Numbered from the stretch's first letter, positions 1 to 14,581 are shown. The stretch is 64,000 bases of DNA from Domibacillus sp. DTU_2020_1001157_1_SI_ALB_TIR_016 (GCF_032341995.1 NZ_CP135438.1:1-64000), one strand, 5' to 3'. Notes: generated by a model not told the origin, from the letters alone. Program-made: numbers and translations.

Positions 1-24
1 CTGATTTCTCAAGTTGTCTTAGCG

Positions 25-140
<116 letters not shown>

Positions 141-234
141 ACTATGAAGTTTGAAAGAAGTGTTCTTTCAAAACTGGATAGAAGCGTTATTGTATGGGCA
201 AAAACCTTTCGGTTACACGCCAAGTGTACATTGA

Positions 235-4907
<4,673 letters not shown>

Positions 4908-5048
4908 AAGTTTGACTTGCTCATTTGTTCCCATTAAAACACGGGGTGTTTTTAATGGGAGATAAAAATTTAAAACGTTGACGTTTTTATTGATTTTGTT
5001 CAGTTTTCAATGTTCAATTCGTTTTACTATCTCTGCGACAGTTAGATA
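4908..5048 (-). other. rRNA operon leader
   Basis: This is the transcribed leader between the promoter and 16S. It contains a strong inverted repeat at about 4931-4961 (arms CCATTAAAACAC and GTGTTTTTAATGG) and the upstream arm of the 16S processing stalk at about 4976-5012, which matches 3289-3316. No open reading frame here is credible. Confidence 0.65.
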
Positions 5049-5077
5049 ATCATAACATCTGCTGTTCTCTAAGTCAA
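5049..5077 (-). promoter_or_regulatory. rRNA operon sigma-A promoter
   Basis: On the reverse strand TTGACT (5077-5072) is followed after exactly 17 bases by TATGAT (5054-5049), a good sigma-A match that would start transcription near 5042. A second TTGACT at 5153-5148 lacks a convincing -10, so a tandem upstream promoter is possible but not shown. The surrounding sequence is A/T-rich, as expected for an UP element. Confidence 0.7.
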
Positions 5078-5331
5078 TATGTTTTTTTGTGAATTTTAAC
5101 ACAAGACATTATGTCGCTTATTTAAAACACAATTACTACGTCTGCAAAGTCAACTGATTTTCACTGCATCCTGTCAAAGGAAGCAATGTTTCTCTATTAT
5201 TCATTTGCATCGATTCTTTCTATCTTAGCGACGAATAATAATATAACACTTATTTTTCATCAGCACAAGAAGTTTTTAAAAATAAATTTATATTTTTTGA
5301 TTGTATGTCTACCTTCTTCCCTCAGGACGCA

Positions 5332-5351
5332 AAAAAAGCTGCGGCTTTTTA
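5332..5351 (-). terminator. Short A/T-flanked terminator hairpin
   Basis: A small stem (AAAAAGC / GCTTTTT, TGCG loop) lies at the 3' end of the DUF421 gene and overlaps its last codons. The stem is GC-poor, so efficiency is uncertain. Confidence 0.4.
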
Positions 5352-6074
5352 ATTTTCATTTCCGGGCTTGTAATTGTTAATCCCTTTTTCATGATCGTGA
5401 GTATCATCGTTATCCACCTGCAAACTCCCGTCCTGCGTAAAAACAGCCAGCGTGACATGCTTTATATCCTGTTTGCGAATCCCCCAGTGCTGAAGTTGAT
5501 CAAAAAGCCAATTCTCATCCCTATTCACAAACTTTAAATTATGATGGAGGATTTCACCATCTATAATGACTGGAATCGAAACGAAAGCAGGTTTTGGAGT
5601 GAACTCTGGATCACTTGATTGTTTATTGCGATTATTTACTTTAGGAATAACGCTCACCTTTCCCGTTTCTTCCATTAGAGCAATATCAATGTCTGCGGGG
5701 TTTACAAATCCCTTAATCCGAAGCTCTCCAAGCAATTCCTCAATGGTCATTTTTACGCTTTTTAGCCCGTCTTTATCGATATCTCCCCCGCGTATTAATA
5801 CAGTAGGTGTAGCGGTCAGCGTAGATTTAAACTTGTTAATAAGAATGAGCCTGGACAGTAAAAGATAAAACAAAACAACCGCAAGTGAGTACCAGGTAGC
5901 TTTCCAGGCGCTGTCTTGGGCAATTGGTTCTGATATAGCTGAACCGAGAACCGTCACAAAAACAAGATCGTAACTATGCATTTGTGAAACCGCTTTTTTG
6001 CCGGAAAGTCTTGTGAGAATATAACCTAATAATATAAGGTAAATGGGCAGTGCTATATATTTTAATATCTCCAC
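5349..6074 (-). CDS. DUF421 (YetF-type) membrane protein
   Basis: A 241-residue protein. The N-terminal ~85 residues form about three membrane segments, and the rest is a soluble domain with the family-typical stretch around VLIRGGDIDKDGLK. Length and order match the B. subtilis YetF/YrbG/YkjA group, whose molecular function is not firmly known. The ATG follows a GTGGAG ribosome site. The gene lies just downstream of the broken FAD oxidoreductase on the same strand, with a gap of about 50 bases, so co-transcription is possible. Confidence 0.85.
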   Translation of the reverse strand: MEILKYIALPIYLILLGYILTRLSGKKAVSQMHSYDLVFVTVLGSAISEPIAQDSAWKATWYSLAVVLFYLLLSRLILINKFKSTLTATPTVLIRGGDIDKDGLKSVKMTIEELLGELRIKGFVNPADIDIALMEETGKVSVIPKVNNRNKQSSDPEFTPKPAFVSIPVIIDGEILHHNLKFVNRDENWLFDQLQHWGIRKQDIKHVTLAVFTQDGSLQVDNDDTHDHEKGINNYKPGNEN

Positions 6075-6125
6075 ATATCCACCTCTTCTCTTATCTTTAT
6101 TTTTTACTTCAGATAAAAGGGACCT

Positions 6126-7471
6126 TCAGCGTTTTTCAGATGACAAAATGGCCCGTGCTGCTTTTTGTCCTGACACGACGGCTCCTTCCATTGTGGCAAA
6201 ATACGGCTGCATGGTGTAATCTCCGGCAAGCAATAATCCATCAACCGGTGTAACCTGTTCAGGCCGCATCCAGTGATAGCCCGGCTCAAGAGAATGAAAG
6301 TCATCATAATGATTAATCTGGCGATAGTCGATAATATCCTCTTCAAAGTCCATGCCTAACAATTTCGCATCTTTTATAACCACCTGTAATGTTTCTTCTG
6401 GAGTCATTTCTAAAAAACGTTCAGGGTTTGACATAATAATCGATAACCTTCCCGGTACATGACGAAATGTAGAGCGGGATTGTTCGGCGAAGCTGATGAG
6501 AGAAGTCCGCGGACCAAACGTTGTAATATCTTTTGGGAGAGCAGGCTTTATTAATTCCATTTGCAGTGTTGCTGCGGACATCATCGGCAGCTCGAACATT
6601 GGCTGAAACCATGGGTGATCTTTAAACAAAGGCTTCAGCAGCTGTTTGGCAGAATTAAGGGTTGTGGCTACGACTACTTTTTTGCCATAAAAGATTCTCC
6701 CACCTTCCATCTCAACACCTGTTATGTTATTTTGCCCGTCCATGTGCAGCTTACAGACTTTATTATCTGTTTTGACAATACCGCCTTTTTTTCAATTGCT
6801 TCCGCCATCGGCTGGCACATTACGTCTGTCATACCGCCTAAAAAAGCGCCTATGCGCATTTTATAAAAGCGTTTAATGGCTGGAGCAAGCAGTCCAAAAA
6901 AGACATAAGCGGAATACCGCTCAGGCGGTAAGAAATAAAGGCCCGTACTAAAGGGTATAATAACGTTGTGAAAGGCATCTTCACTGACCTTGTGCTTTCT
7001 TGCATAGTCCCGGATATTACAGGCATCCAGCTTCTTAGGATTTGTAATAAGGTCTTTTAATCCGCTCAGAAAAAAGGAAACCAGGGAGAGCTTGTCTCTC
7101 AGCGGAAGCAATTCATTATTTCCTAGAATGCCCATGATTGTTTTTTTAGGACCAAACAGTGGTGCAGCGCCTAAGGTAATCAGCTTTTCTTTTTTTCTCA
7201 CCCGTATTTCTACTTTTTCTTCCCACGTGAAAATCTCATTTAATTGAATGCCCGCTTTTCGTAACATTTTAGGCATTTCAGAATAAAAGCCGATATAGCG
7301 GTGAAACCCAGATTCCACTTTCATCCCATTATCTATATAAGAAGAAGTCCGCCCACCTACAACAGGTTCCGCTTCTAATAAAAGCACCTTTTGTCCTTTT
7401 TCCGCTAATTCTAAACCGCACGTCAGCCCTGCCAGTCCCGCTCCAATAATTACTGCATCGTATTGTTCCAA
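6126..7471 (-). pseudogene. FAD-dependent amine-oxidase/phytoene-desaturase family oxidoreductase, frameshifted
   Basis: Two abutting frames make one flavoprotein of about 445 residues. The upstream part (7471 to about 6780) begins with the dinucleotide-binding motif IIGAGLAGLTCGLELAE and has GGR at about residue 40. The downstream part, on to 6126, carries the C-terminal FAD-binding end GLLLAGDYTMQPYFATMEGA. Frames switch at 6786-6792, where the coding strand has seven A's. Eight would restore a continuous ...IEKKGGIVKTDNK... reading. The family oxidises amine, carotenoid or porphyrin-like substrates, and the exact substrate is not evident. The break is either a real single-base deletion or a homopolymer sequencing error. 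No strong ribosome site is visible. Confidence 0.75.
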
Positions 7472-7488
7472 TAGAAGAACCTGCCTTT

Positions 7489-7515
7489 TGTCTTCATTGT
7501 CTTCATTGTCTTCAT
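7489..7515. repeat. Tandem 9-bp repeat, three copies
   Basis: The unit TGTCTTCAT occurs three times in a row immediately upstream of the FAD oxidoreductase start. On the coding strand it reads ATGAAGACA, so three extra ATG codons lie out of frame with the gene. Confidence 0.85.
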
Positions 7516-7627
7516 TTTCTTCTTATTATTGCCTCATCATTTGCCATAATATGCGCTGGTATCCTTGTATTTAGCTCAGGCCAAAAGAAGATAACAGTAT
7601 GTGTCCAGGCAGATATTTTATGATGAG

Positions 7628-7657
7628 AAAAAGGCAGCCAAGAATAGCTGCCTTTTT
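7628..7657. terminator. Bidirectional terminator
   Basis: An 11-bp perfect stem (AAAAAGGCAGC / GCTGCCTTTTT, 8-base loop) has T-runs usable in both directions. It sits 12 bases past the stop of the small DUF4025-like gene on the minus strand. Confidence 0.85.
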
Positions 7658-7669
7658 GTCAGATCCAGG

Positions 7670-7861
7670 TTATTCTGTTTTGTTTGAAGAATTTCTCGGC
7701 AGTGTTTCTTCATATTTTGACGGCGCTACTTCTCCCTCTTTGTACAGGTCACTCACTTGTTCATGGGTCGTAGCCAGCCCTTTTGCTGTTTCGTCATTTT
7801 TATGATAATCATTCATATTAAAATTACGAACAGGCGTTACTTGCTGCTTTTCTTTTGTCAT
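7670..7861 (-). CDS. Small DUF4025 (YozQ-like) protein
   Basis: A 63-residue soluble, charged protein with the segment ETAKGLATTHEQVSDLYKEG. This resembles the GLATTHEQVSDAY core I recall for the DUF4025/YozQ family of Bacillus. A strong AAAGGAGGG ribosome site precedes the ATG, and a clean terminator follows, so it is a stand-alone gene. Function is unknown; in related species such small proteins are often expressed late or during sporulation, which is only inference here. Confidence 0.7.
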   Translation of the reverse strand: MTKEKQQVTPVRNFNMNDYHKNDETAKGLATTHEQVSDLYKEGEVAPSKYEETLPRNSSNKTE

Positions 7862-7924
7862 GACAGCCCCCTCCTTTCTTTAAGCTTATTTTCTTCAAAA
7901 ACATATTCCTTATTCAAAAGCTAA

Positions 7925-8285
7925 AAGCCCGGGCTGGAGAGCAGGGAAAAGGTTTTACGGTTGGTGGCAGAAGAATTCCGAAAGCTGGCTAACGACTCCA
8001 AAGACTCTTCTTCACAAATTGCGCACATGATCAGAAGTATCCAGCAGGATATTGAAAAAGCAAAACATTCAATTCACACAAGTACAGAAAAAGTCTTAAC
8101 CGGGTTGACGTATACCGACAGTGTCAACACATCATTCGGTCACATTGAAGCCTCGATTTCCAATGTTTCCGATAAAGCAGCCGAAGTCGATGCTTCGAGC
8201 TGAAGAAATTTCTTCTTCTGCTCTTTCCTTATCCCTGTTAGCCGGAGAGCTTCAACATACGTTAACAGCCTTTAAAATGAGATAA
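7925..8285 (+). pseudogene. Methyl-accepting chemotaxis protein C-terminal remnant
   Basis: The translated pieces match the signalling tip of chemoreceptors: EAARAGEQGKGFTV, then VAEEFRKLANDSKDSSSQIA, then AEEISSSALSLS near the end. The pieces lie in different frames. An extra G at about 7961-7966 breaks GFTV-VAEEF, and a second shift near 8200 separates the final 28 residues. The N-terminal sensor and membrane part is missing. This is a 5'-truncated relic with at least two frameshifts. Confidence 0.8.
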
Positions 8286-8293
8286 CATAATAA

Positions 8294-8320
8294 AAATCCC
8301 TGCTGTTACAGCAGGGATTT
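8294..8320. terminator. Terminator hairpin
   Basis: An 11-bp stem (AAATCCCTGCT / AGCAGGGATTT) with a 5-base loop lies between the chemoreceptor remnant and the 3' end of mleA. It could serve leftward transcription from the ans-mle operon. Confidence 0.7.
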
Positions 8321-8396
8321 CCCATGTAAAAAACTTATATTTTGATCGCCGTAAATCATTTATGGCTTCTTAGTTTGCACATTTAAAATAGAGGAG

Positions 8397-9722
8397 TTAA
8401 CTGTGTACTTTTAAAGAATTTAAACTAACCTGCTCTACTGCAGCTGCCACCCGCTCATGAACAGTCCGGTCTAATGGATGCGGAACAAGATCACCTGGCT
8501 TTGTGCAGGATGCGATGGCTTCTGCCGCTGCTACAAGCATCGGGTGCGTGACATCATTTGCTTTTGCATTCAATACGCCTCTGAAAATACCAGGGAACCC
8601 TAGTACGTTGTTGACAGAGCGTCCGTCTGCCGCGTAAGCCGCTCCGGCTTCAAGCGCTTCTGTCGGCGCAATTTCCGGATTCGGGTTTGAAAGTGCCAGA
8701 ATAATCTGCCCCTGCTGCACCCATTCTTTTTTAATCAGTCCCTGCACGCCTGTTGTCGCAATGACAATATCGCACTGGCTCATAAGTCCGCCAAGGTTGT
8801 TAACCGGTGTGCCGCCGTACTGCTCGAGCCGCTGTTTCGCTTCTTCTGACAGGTCTGCCCCGTACACCGATTTTACACCGTACGCCATCAGCATGCGGCA
8901 GATCGCAAGACCGGCTGCACCGAGCCCGATCTGGCCGACTGTGGCTTCTTTCAAGTCTACGCCGGCACTTTTGCAGGCAGAGATAACAGCTGCCAGTGTC
9001 ACAACCGCTGTGCCGTGCTGGTCATCGTGCATAACCGGGATATCAAGCTCTGCTTTCAGCCGCTCTTCTACTTCAAAGCAGTGCGGTGATCCGATATCTT
9101 CCAGCAGGATACCGCTGAAGCCGGGTGCGATATGCTTAACCGTCTCCACAATTTCATCCGGGTTTTTCGTATCCAGCAGGATCGGAATCGCGTTAATATC
9201 CACTAATTGATCAAACAGCGCCGCTTTCCCTTCCATGACTGGCATGCCGGCAACCGGGCCGATATCACCCAATCCTAAAATGGCCGTTCCGTCTGTGACA
9301 ACCGCCACACTGTTGCCGATGTTTGTATAGATTTTCGCTTTTTCCGGCTCTGCCTGAATCACTTTGCACACATCCGCTACCCCTGGTGTGTATACACGGC
9401 TCAAGTCTGCGAGTGTCTGAATCGGCACCCGGCTTTTCATCTGTACTTTGCCGCCTTCATGGGCACGAAGCACCTCATCCGATACCGCCTGCACGCGGAA
9501 CCCTTCTAGTTCGTTGATGCTTTCGATAATTTCTTTCAGCTGCTCTTCCTGTTCAATCTGTACCGTGATGTCCCGATGCGTGTAAGCCGGGCCTACTTTA
9601 ATCGTTTCTACTTCCCCGATGTCCCCGCCATTTAAACCGATTGCCGTAGCCACTTTTCCAAGGCTGCCCGGAACAGACGGAATTTCAATCATCAGTGTGC
9701 GAATTAATTTGTTATATGCCAT
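8397..9722 (-). CDS. mleA: NAD-dependent malic enzyme (malolactic type, MleA/YqkJ)
   Basis: The start at 9722 gives 441 residues; an in-frame TTG further upstream overlaps the GGAGG ribosome site and is unlikely. Residues ~10-75 form an ACT regulatory domain ([17 protein letters not shown]). A malic enzyme domain follows with [20 protein letters not shown] and metal-binding residues in [15 protein letters not shown] and [11 protein letters not shown]. The C-terminal NAD domain has GLGAAG. It decarboxylates malate to pyruvate or lactate. It is last in ansA-ansB-mleN-mleA, the order seen in B. subtilis. A hairpin at 9806-9848 lies between mleN and mleA and may set relative expression. Confidence 0.92.
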   Translation of the reverse strand: MAYNKLIRTLMIEIPSVPGSLGKVATAIGLNGGDIGEVETIKVGPAYTHRDITVQIEQEEQLKEIIESINELEGFRVQAVSDEVLRAHEGGKVQMKSRVPIQTLADLSRVYTPGVADVCKVIQAEPEKAKIYTNIGNSVAVVTDGTAILGLGDIGPVAGMPVMEGKAALFDQLVDINAIPILLDTKNPDEIVETVKHIAPGFSGILLEDIGSPHCFEVEERLKAELDIPVMHDDQHGTAVVTLAAVISACKSAGVDLKEATVGQIGLGAAGLAICRMLMAYGVKSVYGADLSEEAKQRLEQYGGTPVNNLGGLMSQCDIVIATTGVQGLIKKEWVQQGQIILALSNPNPEIAPTEALEAGAAYAADGRSVNNVLGFPGIFRGVLNAKANDVTHPMLVAAAEAIASCTKPGDLVPHPLDRTVHERVAAAVEQVSLNSLKVHS

Positions 9723-9888
9723 GCGTACAATTACCTCCAATTATTAAGAACATTTGCTTCCTTTATGAGTGGTTTCAATTAAAATTTTTTAAATTGGTTT
9801 TTACACGACGAAGCAGCCTGACTTTGGACAAAACAAAATCAGACTGCAAGCCATATGATATATTCTTTCCTTACTTCTTCTTCTCTAT

Positions 9889-11313
9889 TTACGACATTGA
9901 AGAACTTTGGTCGATCGGCTGTACCTTCGCTTTTGGATTTTTTACATACCAAATGTATTTACCTGTATAACCGTAAATAATAGCCAGCAGGATGGATACA
10001 AAGCTCAGCCACATAAACGGTACATAAGCGAATGTTGACACACCTAGTATGCCAGCCATGAAAATACCGTTGTCTGACCATGGCACCATTCCAGAGGTTA
10101 ACGTTCCGCCTACTTCAGAATTCCGCGCGAGTACTCTTCGGTCAATATGCAGCTTATCGTAGCTGTCCGCCATGATTTTTGGCGTTAAAATAAGCGATAC
10201 ATACATGGCACATCCGAAGATATTTGCCAGGAACGCTACTATCAGCGTGGAAAGTGTTACATTACCCGCCGATGTTAGAAAGCGTTCAAAAGAAGAAACG
10301 ATGACTTTCAAGATTCCCAAATGCTCAAGCAGTCCGCCAAATCCAAGACCTAAAATGATCACAGCGACAGAGCTGAGCATTCCTTCAATGCCGCCGCGGT
10401 TTAACAGCTGATCGGTAAATTCAATGCCTGTGCTGATACTAAAGCCGCTGTACGCTGTCGCCACCGCATCTATAAAAGACATGCCCTGGAAAACGGAAGC
10501 CCAGACTGCCCCCAGGAGCGATCCTGCTGCAATAGTAGGTAAAGACGGCTTTTTAAGGGCAAGCATTAAAATAACGAACAAAGCCGGTGCGAGCATCCAG
10601 ATATGGATATCAAATTCTTGAAGAAGCGCATTTTTTAAAAACTCGACTTTTTCAAGGTCTGTATTTTTGCCGCTGTAGATAAATCCAGCCCCTGTAAAAA
10701 GAGCAGCGGTAATCAAGTAAGCCGGTATATCCAGATACAGCATGGCACGCACATGGGCCATGACCTCTACTTTTGACATAGAGGCAGCCAAAATCGTGCT
10801 GTCTGACAGCGGCGAAAGCTTGTCCCCAAAATACGCACCGGAAAGCACTGCACCGGCTACAAGCGGAAGCGGCATGCCAAGCCCTTCACCAATGGCCATC
10901 ATCGCAATACCAGCTGTTCCTACCGTTCCCCATGATGTTCCGGTCGCTAACGACGTGACTGAACAAATCAGAAGCGTTGCCAGCAAAAAGATGCTTGGGT
11001 GAATCATTTCGAGACCATAGTAGATCAGTGTAGGAACGACTCCGCCGGCAATCCACGTACCGATCAGCGCACCTACCGCGATTAAAATCAAAATAGCTTC
11101 GAGTCCGTTGGAAATTCCTTTTGTAATCGCTCCCTGCAAGTCCTGGTAGCGATGTCCCAGCCTCGTGCCAAGTATCATCACTAAAAACCATGAAATAAAT
11201 AAAGCTAATTGAATCGGCAGATCATATAGTGCTGTAAAAGAAAAAACAATGGCTAGAAACAATCCAAGTGTTACAATGATTTCCCACATAAATGGCAGTC
11301 TAATTGTCTTCAT
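9889..11313 (-). CDS. mleN: Malate-2H+/Na+-lactate antiporter (NhaC family)
   Basis: A 474-residue integral membrane protein of the NhaC Na+/H+ antiporter family with about 11-12 hydrophobic segments and conserved TGTSWGTVGTAGIAMMAIG and YFGDKLSPLSDST motifs. B. subtilis MleN exchanges malate plus protons for lactate plus sodium, and the neighbouring malic enzyme fits that role. A GGAGAAC ribosome site precedes the ATG. The gene follows ansB by 43 bases and shares its operon. Confidence 0.9.
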   Translation of the reverse strand: MKTIRLPFMWEIIVTLGLFLAIVFSFTALYDLPIQLALFISWFLVMILGTRLGHRYQDLQGAITKGISNGLEAILILIAVGALIGTWIAGGVVPTLIYYGLEMIHPSIFLLATLLICSVTSLATGTSWGTVGTAGIAMMAIGEGLGMPLPLVAGAVLSGAYFGDKLSPLSDSTILAASMSKVEVMAHVRAMLYLDIPAYLITAALFTGAGFIYSGKNTDLEKVEFLKNALLQEFDIHIWMLAPALFVILMLALKKPSLPTIAAGSLLGAVWASVFQGMSFIDAVATAYSGFSISTGIEFTDQLLNRGGIEGMLSSVAVIILGLGFGGLLEHLGILKVIVSSFERFLTSAGNVTLSTLIVAFLANIFGCAMYVSLILTPKIMADSYDKLHIDRRVLARNSEVGGTLTSGMVPWSDNGIFMAGILGVSTFAYVPFMWLSFVSILLAIIYGYTGKYIWYVKNPKAKVQPIDQSSSMS

Positions 11314-11356
11314 CTTGTTCTCCTGTCCCCTTTTACCGGCTTGTATGCACTTTTAC

Positions 11357-12802
11357 TTACTTTTGTGCGATCAATTCACTTCCGGCAATACCTGGTTTTG
11401 TCATTTCGTACGGATTTAAAATAAGATCCAGCTCTCGTTCTGTAAGCAGTCCTTTTTGGAGACAAAGCTCACGTACGGATTTCCCGCTCAGTACAGCTTC
11501 TCTTGCGATCTGAGACGTTGTTTCATAGCCCAGATGAGGGTTGATGGCGGTAATGACTCCTACACTTTGCTCGACATATTCTCTTAAGTGTTGTTCATTC
11601 GCTTCAATTCCCTCTACACAGTAGCTTGTAAAGCTTTGGAATCCATTGTTCATAATGCTGATGGACTGCAGGAGATTGAAAACAAGCACCGGCTCCATAA
11701 CATTTAGCTCAAGCTGACCTGCTTCTGAAGCAAGACAAATGGTGTGGTCATTTCCGATTACTTGGAAAGCAATCTGATTAATCAGCTCGGCCATAACCGG
11801 ATTTACTTTACCTGGCATGATGGATGAGCCTGGCTGACGGGCCGGCAGCGTGATTTCACCCAGCCCAGCACGCGGGCCAGAAGCCATAATCCGCAAATCA
11901 TTTGCGATTTTGGACATATTCATCATGCATACTTTTAAAGCCGCCGATACTTCTGTGTACGCATCTGTATTTTGTGTTGCATCCACCAGATGTTCAGCAC
12001 TCACAAGAGGAAGACCGCTGATCTCTGCCAGGTGCTTGACTACATTTTCAATATAGCAAGGGTCTGCATTTAAGCCGGTGCCGACAGCGGTTGCTCCCAT
12101 ATTCACTTCATAAAGGTGCTGACGGGCCTGGGCAATCCGCTTAATATCGCGTCCAATAACACGGCTGTACGCTTCAAATTCCTGCCCGAGACGGATTGGC
12201 ACAGCATCCTGGAGGTGCGTGCGTCCCATTTTAATTACATGGTCGAACTGTTCTGCTTTACTGTGGAAAGCAGTCAGCATCCGCTCCATTGTCACAAGGA
12301 GCTTTTCCAATAAATTCAAAGTTGAGATATGAATAGCTGTTGGAAATACATCATTTGTTGACTGTGACATATTTACATGACTATTTGGGCTTAACTCATG
12401 ATAGGCTCCTTTAGGATGACCCATAATTTCTAGAGCCCGGTTGGCGATGACTTCGTTCGTATTCATATTCATGGACGTACCTGCGCCGCCTTGAATTGGA
12501 TCGACGATAAAATAGTCATGCCATTGGCCGGCAAGAATTTCTTCGGCCGCTTCGATAATCGCAGCACCTTTTTCTTTTTGCAGGCGCCCTGCATCCATAT
12601 TCGCAGCTGCGGCTGCTTTTTTAATCATCGTTAGTGCCCGAATCATTTCCTCATGAATTTTATAACCGGTGATTGGAAAATTCTCAACCGCCCGCAATGT
12701 TTGAATGCCATAATATACATTGGCTGGCAGTGCTTTTTCACCGAGAAAATCCCTTTCTATACGATACGCATTTTCTTTTTCCACGCTAGTTCCCGCTTTC
12801 AT
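11357..12802 (-). CDS. ansB: Aspartate ammonia-lyase
   Basis: A 481-residue fumarase/aspartase superfamily enzyme that converts aspartate to fumarate and ammonia. Hallmarks are TGYKIHEEMI near the N-terminus, GGAGTSMNMNTNEVI, and the signature loop GSSIMPGKVNPVM. The C-terminal NPYEMTKPGI is shared with B. subtilis AnsB. The ribosome site before ATG 12802 is weak. A GTG at 12784 is an alternative that trims six residues. The gene starts 8 bases after ansA ends, so translation is probably coupled. Confidence 0.93.
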   Translation of the reverse strand: MKAGTSVEKENAYRIERDFLGEKALPANVYYGIQTLRAVENFPITGYKIHEEMIRALTMIKKAAAAANMDAGRLQKEKGAAIIEAAEEILAGQWHDYFIVDPIQGGAGTSMNMNTNEVIANRALEIMGHPKGAYHELSPNSHVNMSQSTNDVFPTAIHISTLNLLEKLLVTMERMLTAFHSKAEQFDHVIKMGRTHLQDAVPIRLGQEFEAYSRVIGRDIKRIAQARQHLYEVNMGATAVGTGLNADPCYIENVVKHLAEISGLPLVSAEHLVDATQNTDAYTEVSAALKVCMMNMSKIANDLRIMASGPRAGLGEITLPARQPGSSIMPGKVNPVMAELINQIAFQVIGNDHTICLASEAGQLELNVMEPVLVFNLLQSISIMNNGFQSFTSYCVEGIEANEQHLREYVEQSVGVITAINPHLGYETTSQIAREAVLSGKSVRELCLQKGLLTERELDLILNPYEMTKPGIAGSELIAQK

Positions 12803-12810
12803 ATTTGATT

Positions 12811-13800
12811 TTAAACCATTAAATCGTTAGCAATCGGTGTTTCCATCCACTTTTTCACTTGCTTAATATCGTTTGTTTTACCAAGCGTCCACATCAATTT
12901 TGGTACAAGCGCCTCAGTATTCATATTTCCTGCCCGAATCACAACACTTTGATCAATATTCCGGCCGACTTCATATACATCAATGTCTTCTCCTTCTTCA
13001 AGACACTGCGTCGTAATGACAACCGCTGTTCCTTGATGGGCCAGCTCATTGACCTTTTCTAAAATATTTCGCCCCTGGAACGGTACACCGCCACTTCCAT
13101 ATCCTTCTATGATAACCCCTTTATAAAGGCCTTTCAGCGCATCAAAAAGGCTGGGCTCAATGCCCGGATATAATTTAATAAGACCTACTTCCGTACAAAG
13201 AGACGTATCTAATGTTAATGTCCGTTCTAGTGTTGGCTTAGGATTCTGGTTATATTCCACGCCTTCCTGCGAAACAGAGGCAATATAAGGAAAGTTGATG
13301 CTTTCAAATGAATCGTAGCTTTTGGTCCGCAGTTTGATCGCACGTGTTCCTTGAATTACACGGCCGTCAAACACAACGTACACTCCGCCGATTTCCTCGC
13401 AGGCAAAGCGAATGGCATCTCTAATGTTGCGCTTCGCGTCTGTTTTTTCGAAAGCAATCGGGATTTGAGACCCTGTCAGTACGATCGGCTTGGCAGAGTC
13501 TTGGAGCATATAAGACAGCGCAGCGGATGTATACGCCATAGTATCTGTTCCATGCGTAATCACAAAGCCATCGTACTGATCGTATGCTTCATTCACAGCC
13601 TCGGCGATCTGTATCCAATTTTCCGGCTGCATATTTGTGCTGTCTATATTCAACAGCTCTTTCGTATGGAGCTCATACGGAATCTCCATTCCCGGCACGT
13701 GGTTTAAAAAATCTTCTGAATTCATTCCCGGTTCTAAGCCGTTTTTCCCTTCCGATGAAGCAATAGTTCCGCCCGTTGTAAGCAATAATAGTCGTTTCAA
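12811..13800 (-). CDS. ansA: L-asparaginase (type I)
   Basis: A 329-residue asparaginase that hydrolyses asparagine to aspartate and ammonia. Both catalytic motifs are present: [11 protein letters not shown] at residues ~8-18, and HGTDTMAYT with the T-D pair at ~85-92. There is no signal peptide, so it is cytoplasmic. It is first in the catabolic operon, which then runs asparagine to aspartate (AnsA) to fumarate (AnsB), with malate handled by MleN/MleA. A promoter lies just upstream, and repeated elements likely bind the divergently encoded AnsR. Confidence 0.93.
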   Translation of the reverse strand: MKRLLLLTTGGTIASSEGKNGLEPGMNSEDFLNHVPGMEIPYELHTKELLNIDSTNMQPENWIQIAEAVNEAYDQYDGFVITHGTDTMAYTSAALSYMLQDSAKPIVLTGSQIPIAFEKTDAKRNIRDAIRFACEEIGGVYVVFDGRVIQGTRAIKLRTKSYDSFESINFPYIASVSQEGVEYNQNPKPTLERTLTLDTSLCTEVGLIKLYPGIEPSLFDALKGLYKGVIIEGYGSGGVPFQGRNILEKVNELAHQGTAVVITTQCLEEGEDIDVYEVGRNIDQSVVIRAGNMNTEALVPKLMWTLGKTNDIKQVKKWMETPIANDLMV

Positions 13801-13883
13801 TACAATTCACGCCCTTCATACACTTTTCATGTTCATTAAGTAAATAAAAGTTTCTTTTTTGTAAGCGTATTCTTTTCGAAAAT

Positions 13884-13963
13884 GTTCTCGTTACGCGTAC
13901 ACATTTGTATTATATGAGCTAATATCGAAGAAATCAAGACAAAAAAGTTCTCAGTTCGCGTAC
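13884..13963. promoter_or_regulatory. ansA/ansR divergent promoters with two AnsR operator-like repeats
   Basis: The ansA promoter on the minus strand is TTGATT (13937-13932), 17 bases, TATAAT (13914-13909). The ansR promoter has TATAAT at 13984-13989 and a weak -35. Two 17-base elements in the same orientation, GTTCTCGTTACGCGTAC (13884-13900) and GTTCTCAGTTCGCGTAC (13947-13963), match at 14 of 17 positions. The first covers the ansA start region. The second lies upstream of the ansA -35 and over the ansR -35. This placement suits repression of both genes by AnsR, which is inferred. Confidence 0.6.
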
Positions 13964-14016
13964 TTTTTGTTTGATGAACGTGATATAATAAACGGAAAGA
14001 CAAAGGAGCGGTGATA

Positions 14017-14391
14017 ATGAATTTAAACAGGTTAATGGCCCTGCGAAAAGACAGAAACTGGTCGCTGCAGTATGTATCCGATCAACTTGGCATGGCTAAA
14101 AGTACATATGCGGGTTATGAATCAGGCTATCGCCGGCCTTCACTTGAAGCCATTACAGCTATGGCTGACTTGTTTCATACATCCGTAGACTATATTTTAG
14201 GCAGAGTAGACAAACCCGGCACTCATGCAGACCCGCCGAACCGCCAGGATGAAAAAACCATAGACTTAAACAATCTGGAAAATTGTATGCTGTCGGTGGA
14301 TGGCCAGGCTCTTTCGGAAGAAGAAATCCGCCAGTTTGTTGCGTTTATCAAAGCGAAGCGGGAACTTGAGCAGCCGGCACGCAGCAAGTGA
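14017..14391 (+). CDS. ansR: AnsR, XRE-family repressor of the asparagine operon
   Basis: The ATG at 14017 sits 8 bases after AAAGGAG; a GTG six bases earlier is in frame but too close. The 124-residue product has an N-terminal HTH_3 domain (residues ~1-60, LMALRKDRNWSLQYVSDQLGMAKSTYAGYESG...) and a short charged tail. It faces ansA divergently, as in B. subtilis, where AnsR represses ansAB in the absence of asparagine. The position of the repeated elements over its own promoter suggests autoregulation. Confidence 0.85.
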   Translation: MNLNRLMALRKDRNWSLQYVSDQLGMAKSTYAGYESGYRRPSLEAITAMADLFHTSVDYILGRVDKPGTHADPPNRQDEKTIDLNNLENCMLSVDGQALSEEEIRQFVAFIKAKRELEQPARSK

Positions 14392-14552
14392 AAAACAAGT
14401 ATTATTCTCTCAAGCACCGGGCTTCCCCATATACCGGCTGCCTATCCTCCTATACATAACACTTGATTTAGCATTTTCATTAAGTCCCTCGCTTTTGCTC
14501 ATTTTTTGCGCTAAGTTGTCTCTTTATTCAGACACTTTTGCATCACGATATT

Positions 14553-14581
14553 AAGCGTCCCTTTCATTAACAGGGACGCTT
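14553..14581 (+). terminator. ansR terminator; remainder of 14392-14838 is non-coding
   Basis: A 10-bp perfect stem AAGCGTCCCT / AGGGACGCTT is followed by TATATTTTG. It lies about 160 bases past ansR. The rest of 14392-14838 is A/T-rich and shows no credible coding frame. Confidence 0.65.

Noticed and set aside
5148..5153. Second TTGACT as an upstream tandem rRNA promoter
   Set aside because: No acceptable -10 at 16-18 bases; kept only as a remark.
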